Shown one piece after another: positions 24,981 through 34,171 of a stretch of DNA of 64,000 nt. Made by a program: the position numbers and the translations under genes. The notes under the pieces were generated by a model. That model was not told where the DNA came from. It did no database searches and saw nothing but the letters and a program-made list of their open reading frames with translations. The first letter of the stretch is position 1, and every line of letters starts with the position of its first letter. Where the stretch lies: assembly GCA_015680685.1 (NCBI GenBank), contig MNCI01020094.1, positions 728,574 to 792,573 on the forward strand, read 5' to 3'. The stretch is from Gnetum montanum (Eukaryota; Streptophyta; Gnetopsida; Gnetales; Gnetaceae).

Positions 24981-26064
24981 TATCTATCTACTTATTAATC
25001 CTTGTCATGACCAAATGTTTAGTTGTGGAGGTTACCTCCCATTCTAATCTTTAGGATTCATAAGTGTTTTTCATCTTTTTGTTTTACAATTTTTTGTCAT
25101 TTTCTTATTTCTTGATATAATTTCCTACTCTTTCAAATTTTTTATATATTTATTGTTTTCATTTTCTTTGTTATGAACTCTTGCTAGTGAATAAAAAAAT
25201 CATGTCTCCCATTGAGGTGAGGTTTTCTTTATGTTGTCAAGTCATAAGGGATTGATTATTTCGGACATTAAGACCACATCATCCATCCACTCATTTCATT
25301 AATAAGAGGTTTTTGCCTTGGTCATAATGATATTCTTTTCCATCATCCAACCTAAAAATGAATTCATAATCATTATGCTTAGATTAAAAATGGAAATACC
25401 AAGGGTAAATGTGAATGGTGTGACATCAAGAGGATTTGTGGATTCTCTTTGGCCATTTCTATATGTTCTATCATGTTGCTAATGTTGTAATTATTACCTT
25501 GTAGATTTAATGAAAAATGGAAGTTAGAGTACCATAAAAAGGTACTAAATAAATCCTATGAATCCCATTGGAAATAAATGTATCCATGCCTAAATGTTAG
25601 TGGCTTCTTAGCATCATAAAAAAAACCAATTGAAGTAACATTACTACACTCCTCCCTTGGAAAAAATGCCAAGTGATGTTACTCCTTGCAACTATGCCAG
25701 TATTATGGTTTTTAGCCATAGGGATGACAATGAAATGTCACTAAAATGTTGTTTGGACTTGATTTGAATCTTGAAAAGAAGGGCTTATAGTTATTTAACC
25801 ATTAATAACACACAATTTTTTATTGTGCCCATGGTAAGACACCTCATGTCCCAATTTCTGCAATCTCTTCTACAGTCCATCTCATCTCATTGTTTGTGTG
25901 ATCCTAACTTGTGGTTTTGTGTAACATAGAGTTATTATCTCAAATTGGTGGTTTTAACATGTGTTTTTTTTTTTTTGCATAAGTATGCATTGCATTCAAC
26001 CCCTTTAGTGCCTACAAACATTTTTAGGTGTGGTTAAACAAGGCCATTATGGGTTAGAGCTTGC

Positions 26065-26083
26065 TTTTGGGAGGACCCACTTG
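26065..26083 (+). promoter_or_regulatory. Conserved GGGAGGACCCACTTG motif
   Basis: Found with the same flanking order in four related elements: here, at 41427-41445 (minus), 48184-48201 (plus) and 56375-56392 (minus). It lies in non-coding spacer. Function unknown; the purine run suggests an internal polypurine tract or a processing site, which is inference. Confidence 0.5.
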
Positions 26084-26400
26084 TATAAATTTTGTGACTT
26101 ATACTTGTTTAACACAACCACATCATTCTTCACCTTCCATGCACTTAATTGATCAATTTTGATTAATTTTGTTGTTTTCCTTAATCTTTAATTGATTCGT
26201 CCACAACCTTGATTTCAATGCCTTTTTTCTTGCTAGGAATCAACTGTTTCACATCGATGACTCCACCTTTCACACTTCCAATGCCTCAAACTGATTTTCG
26301 ATTTACCCTAGAACTATGGACCTAACCTAAAACCTTTTAATCAATCATAGAGCTTCCTTTTCCATGCTTAGTTATCCCATTTAATGCATATTCTTAGACC

Positions 26401-26476
26401 TTGATATCAACTACCTGATATCAAGTCAGACGCAACATCGAATACCTAATATCAAGTCACATAAAACCTATATATA
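26401..26476 (+). promoter_or_regulatory. Putative internal promoter, U3-like, upstream of third ORF
   Basis: Repeated GATATCAA units and AACATCGAATACCTAATATC (26434 onward) precede TATATATA at 26469-26476, about 555 bp before the third ORF. The block matches the U3 of the element's own 3' LTR (29960-29980) at 17 of 21 positions. The corresponding region of the element at 41040-41120 also has a TATA box and shares the downstream TTCATTTTCATCAT...GGGGATTTGTTC stretch. Confidence 0.5.
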
Positions 26477-27030
26477 CGACCCCCACGGTGCCCAAACTTC
26501 ATTTTCATCATCTTCTGCTAGGGGATTTGTTCAAATTTTCTCTGATAACCCAGAGCTCTACACAACCACCTACAACTAGTGATATTTGGCTCTCTACCAC
26601 TCCTATTTTCATGCTATATAAACTGATCTAAACCTGAAGTGTTCAAGTTAGTCATGGGGGGGTGCTGGCATGGAAAACTTGTTCTAATTTACTATAATCT
26701 ACTATTGCCTGGAGGGTATTATAAGGGTAAGAGTGTTAACAAATTTAAGTGTTATCATGAATAATAAATCATATTAATGCCAAAAGCCCTAATTTTCCAA
26801 CCCAAGGAACCATAACCATCATAATAAGCCACACATAAAGAAAAAGGAATCAACTGTGTAAGGTCATATAAGAAGATAGATGCTTTTTGGGGATTTTTCT
26901 TGAAAATTTTTCTAACTCTACAATCATATAAATTAAAGAACTTAATGATATTAAGGTCATGAGTATGGTATACATCCATTAATGATAAATATCAACACCT
27001 TAGTAGCACTTGATCTTTTCTTGATTATAG

Positions 27031-29743
27031 ATGGCCCTAAAAAGAGCAGCACATGGAGAACCTTCATAGAGAGCACCCAAACACCCATGAGGTGGTAGGG
27101 GATAGTAGGGTGAGTTGGTAGAACATGAAAATTAGGAAGCCTAATCATTCAACATTCACTAAGAGGCTCCTGTCACTAGACAGTCGATCCAAGGAGAGGC
27201 CGCAAAACCACCAGCTCCCATGTAGGGACAACATCTCACATTCTCCCTTGATTCCCTTGTAGCTATCCAAGAAAAGTCCACATTGATCATAGTCATCATA
27301 GAAATAAAATTTGGGCCATTTATGGAGTTTTCTCTAAAAGAAGTTGGAACACAACTCTAGGCATCAACTTTGTAGCCCTTTTTTTCAAATAGTGGTAAGT
27401 GGTACCTTGGTGAGACTCACCAATTTTGGCACAAAAAAGATGAAGGTACCACTATAATAATATATGGAGTTAATGTCTCTTTCTCCATCAAGGCAATTAC
27501 AGTAGCTCTTAAATTATTAAACAAGGGGGCTAAGGTAGCCCATTTGTCCACCAAGTTTGACCCTGACACTAGAAAACGATGGCTAAGACAAGCATATGGC
27601 AAAGAAGACAAAACATATAATGAACTAACTCTAGAGGAGAGGACATATTTCAAGATAGGTACATAGCATCTCTTCCCAACCAAAGGGCTTAATAGGATCT
27701 CAACATTTGCAGCTAGGGGAAGTGCCATTTTAATGGGAAAATATGTGGTCAAACTTCCTCAGTCTTATTTCATAGAGATTCAAAGGCAGTTTTAGGAGAA
27801 AAAGGTAGAGAGGACCACACTCCATTTCTTTTTCTAATCAAAAGGCTATGCAAGTACGTTGGAATCCAAGATACATGAATGATATTCCCAAGAAGGCTCA
27901 AAGTGCTTCCTTTGCAAAGTTGCTGAAATCTGTTGCACCAAGGAAAGACCTTGGTGGAGAAAATGAACTAGAGAAGGAAGTAGAACTAGAAACAAAAGAA
28001 CAACATGAGTCCACACATTACCCTAAAACAAAAGATTCACCACTGTTGCCTTAAGATTACAAACCCTCAATGAGCCACCTATAGAAAATCATTCAAGCTA
28101 TCAATTAGGGAAGTAGGGATGAGTCCAATCTCTTCAAAGTAATTAATGATGTCATATAGCCCACCATTTCAACTGATCCAAGAAGGGGATAGATCTCATT
28201 ACAATCAGGAGGAGGATCCTAGTGGTTTAGGCAAATCTCTAGAAATATCGCATCCTTCCATGTGATGCTTGAAATTGGAGAAGATGCCACAATTGTGGTA
28301 ATGTAGCATCAAGATGTGGTAGGTGTAGTAGAAGTGATTATGAATCATATAAAATAATCATTCAATGTGCATGTTGTGCCCCAGTAAACCAAAGATGCAA
28401 AAATGCTAGCTAGGAATTCAATGACTTCTACGATGCATGAGGTTGTATTAGATCAACTACTGTAGACAAGGCAAGTGATGACTACTTTGTTTCACATCCC
28501 CAATGATGTCACTGTAGCACACTCAAACCTCAACACCACTAAAGGAAAACTAATCATGGTTAAAGTTAGTGCAAAGCATGCAGAAGTAGAAGTGTAGTGA
28601 TTACAATAAGAGCTTGCTATCCTAGGAGCTAAATGATGGGACCCTACCCATTTTGTTGCACCTAACCAAATGAAATAATTCAGGATAGAGTAGTTGGTCA
28701 AGCTAATTGAAAAAAATAGAGCTGCTGAGTAAGAAAAAGAGAAAGTAGTTTAGAATGCCTCTACTACTAATGCACAATCCCATGCTTACAAAAAGACATT
28801 GACCACCACTTATGTAGAAAACAAGCAGCTCGCCACCGAAAATTCAAGGTTGATCACAATTGAAAAGCAAAAGAATATTCTAGAGGAAAGTGTCCACCAG
28901 TTGAGAGAACAACTGGTGAGGATCAACCAGGACATCAATAAATTAGTCAAAGAAAACAAAACCTTCTCAATGGAGGAGGTATATGCTATTCAACAAAAAT
29001 CAGCAATAGAAATTAGCGCATGGCAAAATGAGGCCAAGAAGCACAAAAAATTGAAGGAACACTTTCGCAACGAAGTAGGCATGTATAAGCAAATAAATGA
29101 AAAATAAATCCAAATAGCTAAAGCCCACATTGGGTTTTTGTCATCATGAAATATTAAGTGGTAGCTAATTCTTGATAGTTATGCTTTGGTTCACCAAGTA
29201 GAAGTAAAGAATAAAGACCTGCAGATCAAAGATTTGAAGGAATACATGGTGTTGGCTAACCTTTGATATGCCAACCTTGCCATGTTAATAGTAGGTTACC
29301 CTTGCAAGAAGTAGGTAGCAACCACTTATGCATTATATGAGAAAGAGTTTGCAAATAGAAAAGATGCTTCGCAAAAGCTCCATATAGTAAGCACAAAATT
29401 GGAGGTGGTTAAAGCTAGCTACCATGGATAGAAGGATGTCGCCTTAGACCTAGCTAGGAGATTAATAGATTATTAAGAATTCAGAGAAAAAGCTAGGACC
29501 TTTGAGGATGAACGACAACAGTTTGCAGCTTGGTATGTGAAGGCTAACAAGATGTTCTTGCAACTACCATGTCCTTGAGATGTATCGGCACCAACACACA
29601 TTGGTTTAGCAACCTGGATGATACACAACCCAAGGACAGAAGAGGAAAAGTTGCAGGCACTACTTGATTACTACAAATTTCATAAGCCGAGCAACAAAGG
29701 GAAGCATCTGATGGAAGAGCCACTATCCCTAGGCACTACATGA
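27031..29743 (+). pseudogene. Third ORF: conserved N-terminal domain plus coiled coil
   Basis: Starts MALKRAAHGEP (MAPKRG in the sister copy at 40530). After a low-complexity N-terminus comes a globular block: KFGPFMEF, KDEGTTI, IKAITVALKLL, VAHLSTKFDPDT, TYFKIGT, FAARGSAILMGKY. It resembles, from memory, the putative plant transposon protein domain found in Athila-like elements. A basic and acidic linker follows (open piece 27848-28054), then a long coiled coil with heptad Leu/Ile (open 28799-29107) and a second coiled segment (NKDLQIKDLKEYM, YALYEKEFANRKD), ending LSLGTT before TGA at 29741. No signal peptide or clear membrane segment is seen. Frameshifts and many stops disable it. Function unknown; the position is that of the env-like ORF of Athila. 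Confidence 0.65.
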
Positions 29744-29922
29744 GCTTCCCAATTTTTGTCTTGTAATATTGTGTCTACATTTTTGTAAATCATCACTGCA
29801 GCATGCAAGAGTCAATTATTTTGTTTATTGTTTAACTCAATCCATAATCCCATACCTTTCCAACATTTTGTAAAGAACTTGTTCCTCATTTTTGTTTGAC
29901 TCGATGAAAAATTTTTATTCAA

Positions 29923-29933
29923 TCGTGGGGGTA
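29923..29933 (+). promoter_or_regulatory. Polypurine tract
   Basis: TCGTGGGGGTA directly before TGATGAG of the 3' LTR. Related elements have CAGTCATGGGGGTA here. Confidence 0.75.
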
Positions 29934-30792
29934 TGATGAGTCATGAATCTATAAGTCCTAATGTCGAATATCTAATATTAGAGCCTAAGAAGAGATGTCA
30001 GATATCTGATAGCATCTCTTCCATGCCAACCTATAAATACATCGCTTGGGCACATAGTTGAGATATAGAGAAAATAGTTTTAGTTTTAGTTTTTAGTTAG
30101 ATTCTTCATAGATTATTTTTCAGTTCCATTATTTCCTAGTGCATGCCCATAGTATGATGATTGTGACTGTATGACACTTTTATTTGAGTTTGGTGTACTT
30201 GGACATGTTACATGACTGGAAATAAAAATCAAGATTACTCCCATCATTGTAACATCCACTTAGATTATTATTACTTTTAATTGTTAATTATTCACTATTT
30301 TCTTTAGTTAACATTTCCATTTATTTCTATTTACTATTCCTATCATTAAGTGGAATGCGTACGTCTTAATCACAAGTGCTTAAGTGTAAGTACTTAGTAA
30401 TTCACCAGTGTATCATTTGGCAGACCTAGTGACATACTTAGCAATCCCAGAAGTAGCCTCACGAAGTCCAAGGTGTTTATAGACAATTAAGAGCAAACAC
30501 TCATCGCACATAGGCTAGTTTAGATTTTATTTTCTAGTATTGATTAGCTTAGTTAATTCATCTTTTTATCATCATTAGGAGCAACATAGGATTAGACAAC
30601 ATCATATGCCTCACTTTGGACTAAACCATATGTGACAAAACTATTACTAGTCCAAGTGAAAAGATAGTGAACTGTGATCAAGGCATAATGATCTAGATAC
30701 CACAATTAATTTCATCTACAAAATTCGACCGGATTATGCTTGAATGCTTGTGATTTGTATGGTTGGGCGTAGGGATACCTCGTTGCTTATGA
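29934..30792 (+). mobile_element. 3' LTR of pol-less element
   Basis: Starts TGATGAGTCATGAATC and ends CTTATGA (CTCATCA in the 5' LTR), with TATAAATA at 30032-30039. It is followed by the CTTAT target-site copy. Confidence 0.8.
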
Positions 30793-31289
30793 CTTATAAT
30801 GAAAGTATTACAATTATATTTTTTTCTTAATCCTTATGGAGAAATTAAGAAAAATAATTTAACATATCATCCTAATTAATCATATTAAATACAATAAAAA
30901 TTCATGTTGGATAAATTTTATTATATTACATATGATTAATCATAATTTAATTTTCCATATGTGATCCAAAACTTTCAACAAGTTTGCACAATTAAAGATG
31001 TTGTGGCTACTCTCTAATCACATACAAAAAAGATCACAAGTTACAATTTTATGCAAGAAAAACTATGCATTACAAAAATTTTAATATTCTTTAAATAAAG
31101 CAACTTTATGCAGAGTTTAAAACTGCAAAATATCACCTAAATGGGCACCCGTCATGCCTTGTAAAAGAAGGAACCCTCACAAAACAATATCGCAGAGGTT
31201 AGTAATTTTATAGCAACATCCATCATAAACATAAATAGGCCTTTCAATTACTAACCGATAATGGCATCAAGATAGAGACAAAAATGAAG
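30793..31289 (-). mobile_element. Outer part of the Copia leader
   Basis: Non-coding, AT-rich sequence between the Copia primer site and the Ty3 insertion point, continuing at 21521 and below. Together they make a leader of about 0.6 kb. Confidence 0.6.
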
Positions 31290-31302
31290 CTCTAATACCA
31301 AA
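31290..31302 (-). promoter_or_regulatory. Primer-binding site of the Copia element
   Basis: The minus strand reads TGGTATTAGAGCT two bases after the end of the LTR (TCTTACA TT), complementary to initiator methionine tRNA. It shows that 31303-31937 is a 5' LTR on the minus strand. Confidence 0.85.
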
Positions 31303-31937
31303 TGTAAGACAAAATTTGTGGATTGCACAAAAAATTTACATTCATAGATAACCGGAAATGCACAATGCAAAAGAAAATGGCACAAACAATTCACATGCAT
31401 AAATAACTGAAAATGCATAATGCTTGAGAAAATGGAATTGGCCTCTAGCCATTGATGCCTCAAATTAAACTTGCATTGGTGCTCTGCAAGGATGATGTAT
31501 GCAACATCTAAGCATTTGTGAAAAGGATTAGAACTATAATTCTGCTGTGATTTGTGATGCCTTTGTTCTCCCATCAAGAACGAATTTATAGGCTACAGAA
31601 TCAATTACCAGAAGAGACCTAATACCAAAGCATAAAAAACACATTACCAGATATGAAGACCACCTTGATGTGTTAACTAACTTATAAAAATGCATTAGTG
31701 GATTTAGTGGCCACTTTTATGCATTAACTAACAGCTTAATGTGTTAACTAACTTATAAAAATGCATTAGTGGATTTAGTGGCCACTTTTATGCATTAACT
31801 AACATATAAAACACAGTAGTGGGTATGTTGGCCACTTTTATTTATTAACTAATGCATAAAACGTGTTAGTGGGTATGGTGACCACTTTCATGTATTAACT
31901 AATGCATAAAATGTGTTAATGGGTAATGCATGCTACA
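31303..31937 (-). mobile_element. 5' LTR of minus-strand Copia element
   Basis: Pairs with 16437-17034. It is longer because a segment of about 70 bp (TGTGTTAACTAACTTATAAA...GTGGCCACTTTTATGCATTAACTAAC, 31670-31802) is duplicated in tandem. Both LTRs have the TGTA...TACA ends. Flanking pentamers (CACAT at 16432-16436, CATCT at 31938-31942) match only in part, so the target-site duplication is unproven. Confidence 0.75.
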
Positions 31938-32272
31938 CATCTTTTGCTTCGCCCTCTTTTCATGTGGGTAGACCCCTTTGCAATGCCTATCTTTAATTGA
32001 AAATTTGGTAAAGGCATTTCCTTCATATGCAAAATAGCCACAATTGAAGCACTCATCAGCATTGGACTAACTCTTTGAGAGCCATAGGCCCACCTACAAC
32101 CCATTCCTGCAGTGCTGGACATGGTTGAGGGAGGGCCACCGGACCACAGGTCAAGAAGAGTAGAATAAGTATTAGCAGGCAATAATAGACATTGAGCCGA
32201 GGCAGAACCAGTGCTCCAAAGAACGTTACCATTTAGTGGCATATAATTTGAATGGGTAAAAGGGAGAACCAT
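31938..32272 (-). pseudogene. Orphan ORF fragment cut by the Copia insertion
   Basis: A 107-codon open stretch starting MVLPFTHSNYMPLNG at 32272 and reaching the LTR boundary, beyond which it reads into LTR sequence. It includes LLDLWSGGPPSTMSSTAGMG and MPLPNFQLKIGIAKG. Base composition is more balanced than the surrounding AT-rich DNA, as in the nearby real gene. I do not recognise a family. It may be a host exon fragment or an accidental frame; continuation on the other side of the element (below 16437) is not convincing. Confidence 0.3.
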
Positions 32273-32480
32273 CGATTCACGTAAATACGATTACATCGTC
32301 CATGCCATCAGCAACACAAATTCCCGTAAATACGATTGTCCATGCGAAGAGCAGCGTAACACAAATTCTTGTAAATACGTTTACATGCGATGAGTAAGGT
32401 AACGGAGTAACACAAATTTCCATAAATACGATTACATCGTCCATGCGATGAGCAGCTTAACACAAATTCATGTAAATCTA
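32273..32480. repeat. Minisatellite, about 50-bp units
   Basis: Four to five units, each with CGTAAATACGATTACATCG, CCATGCGATGAGCAGCGTAAC and ACACAAATT, starting near 32276, 32321, 32367 and 32417, with a partial unit from 32467. An isolated unit lies at 33290-33345 (AACACAAATTCTGGTAAATAA). No coding role is evident. Confidence 0.75.
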
Positions 32481-33469
32481 TGCATCAAAAAATCTGATTC
32501 GTGCAAGCGAGGAATCAAGGATTTGTGATTATGAATGTGTTTGGGTACGAGTGCCTCGAGAAAAAGTGGGGACAGGTTCGTAGTTGGGGACGTGATAGAA
32601 AAAATTTAAATATATTAATTTTTTATTAAAATTAAATCTCATGTATCATAAAAAAACATTGTAGAATATAGAACAAGTACAATTTAAATCCAAAATATTG
32701 TTAATGCTTAATTTTACAGAAGATTGCACTATCACCATTACATTGAAGCAAGAAAATTTGCAAAGATATGGAGGGCATCGAATCCATTTTCTTATTCAAG
32801 AGCCATAATCTGCCTAAACATATAATTTTTGCAACAACCAAAATGATAGCAATAAATGGAAACCTTCTGTTACTCAATCCAATCTTTTTTAAAATGAAAT
32901 TAGGCCTCACGCCTCAACCAAATTTATAACAAATCATTTTTATGACATGTGAGGAGTGCCATAAGGCCATGTTAAAGACAACCACATTATAAGAAGATAC
33001 AACTTAACTAAACTAGGCACAACTAAGTAAGTCACTTCACCTATGGTAAACAAGGGGGAATTAGCACTAGTCATGATGGCCATTGGCCATGTGTTGGTGG
33101 GGTTTAAGAGCTTTTTTCCTTATCTAATTCTATGTCATTCTATCTTGTAACAAGTCATCATGGATGGACGTTTCGTTTGGTGGTGCCCCAATTTGGTTTC
33201 CTTTAATACTGGTTTCTCTATCATGAATCGGATTCTTTTAATGCATAGATTTAACCGGATTCTTTTAATGCATAGATTTATCGAGAAACACAAATTCTGG
33301 TAAATAAGATTACATTGTCCATGTGATGAGGAAGGTGACCAAGAAAACGCAGCGGTGACCTAGCGGACCGGCTTAGGGTTTTACTGTAAATTTCCGGGAG
33401 ATAGTTGTGGTCGACCTCTGAGGTGTGTGTATTATTAATGTTTTGTCCTATATTTAAAGAGTGTCTGAA
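32481..33469. other. Upstream region of the BURP gene without recognised genes
   Basis: No supported gene. A 25-bp segment CGGATTCTTTTAATGCATAG... occurs twice in tandem at 33229-33253 and 33256-33280. The minus-strand frame 32701-32910 has no family resemblance. Distal promoter function is possible but not shown. Confidence 0.4.
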
Positions 33470-33705
33470 GGACAGTCGGGGGGCATGTGCTTCTTCTAAT
33501 GTCACTGTCCGTGCAAGACGCTAAACGCTAAAGAGTGTCACAAAGTTGGGGGGCATGTGCTTCTTCTGTAATGTCACTGGTCACTGTCCATGTGCTTCTT
33601 CTGTAATGTCACTGGTCACTGTCCGTGCAAGACGCTAAAGAGTGTCGGAAAGTTTGGGGCATGTGCTTCTTCTGTCATGTCACTGTCCGTCCAAGACGCC
33701 GATGT
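33470..33705 (+). repeat. Tandem repeats in the BURP promoter region
   Basis: Four units contain CATGTGCTTCTTCTGTAATG, followed by TCACTGTCCGTGCAAGACGC and CTAAAGAGTGTCGGAAAG in complete units, starting near 33484, 33553, 33589 and 33660. Units differ by deletions. The array ends about 180 bp before the TATA box, so changes in copy number could alter expression (inference). Confidence 0.65.
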
Positions 33706-33883
33706 GGACATGCGCATTGCCGCGCCCCTACATGTTTATCCTCCATATTTTCATGAAAATCGATCATATTATCACCCAACTGAAGCTGCAGCGCGCTGCT
33801 GAATCTCAGCCTCTTACATCTTAATCCGCCTTGTTTATCCACAGTCTCACATCCCCTCGAATCCCATCCTCTGCTGATTCCGC

Positions 33884-33893
33884 TTTATAAATA
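33884..33893 (+). promoter_or_regulatory. TATA box of the BURP gene
   Basis: TTTATAAATA in a GC-balanced promoter. Transcription would start about 30 bp downstream, near 33915-33925, giving a leader of roughly 250 bp to the ATG at 34172 before any splicing. Confidence 0.6.
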
Positions 33894-34058
33894 AGAACAA
33901 TGTTCAGCTCCTCACTGAACACGCAGGCTACTACCCCTCCCCCTCTTTTTCAGAAAGAGCTCTCCGTTCGCCGTTTCATCCACCGTCCTCTTAGTGCAGC
34001 TGGGCGTCTGCGGGGTCACTGCCAAGTGCCAACCCCTGTCCCGGAGTGATAACTGTAG

Positions 34059-34150
34059 GTTGCATACTTCCTTGCCTGTTTTTTCTGCCTTGTAGCTTCC
34101 AATTCATCTTCATAACTGAAACCATATTTGCCCTTGTCGTGTCTCTGCAG
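34059..34150 (+). other. Possible 5' UTR intron
   Basis: CTGTAG|GTTGCATAC is a fair donor and CTTGTCGTGTCTCTGCAG|GA a strong acceptor with a pyrimidine-rich run. The 92-bp size matches the coding intron that follows. It lies wholly before the ATG. Not proven without cDNA. Confidence 0.4.
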
Positions 34151-34171
34151 GAACCGGGCCTGTTGAACGCC

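Larger units (their letters stand above)
24981..27030 (+). other. Spacer between gag and third ORF
   Basis: About 2 kb with no protein similarity. It begins with a decayed copy of the TCAGTCATGGGG polypurine-like tract (near 25015) and a T-rich stretch, contains TTTTGGGAGGACCCACTTG at 26065-26083 that is conserved in the related elements, and then a U3-like block with a TATA box (26401-26476). A second AGTCATGGGGGGG run lies near 26650. The same layout occurs in the element at 40531-42500, so the missing pol is shared between copies. Confidence 0.6.
21527..30792 (+). mobile_element. Athila-like pol-less Ty3 element, nested in Copia
   Basis: A 9.27-kb plus-strand element with LTRs of 860 and 859 bp, primer site, gag, spacer, third ORF and polypurine tract, but no protease, RT, RNase H or integrase. 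It is flanked by CTTAC/CTTAT and interrupts the leader of the minus-strand Copia element. LTRs differ by roughly 10-15% by eye, so the insertion is old. The Athila-like assignment rests on the TTGGCACC-type primer site, the gag type and the extra ORF after pol; this is inference from family knowledge. Confidence 0.75.

Noticed and set aside
16432-31942. Target-site duplication of the Copia element
   Set aside because: Flanks CACAT and CATCT agree at only three of five positions. Both sides also contain CCCTCTTTTCAT nearby, but not at the boundary, so no clean duplication can be claimed.
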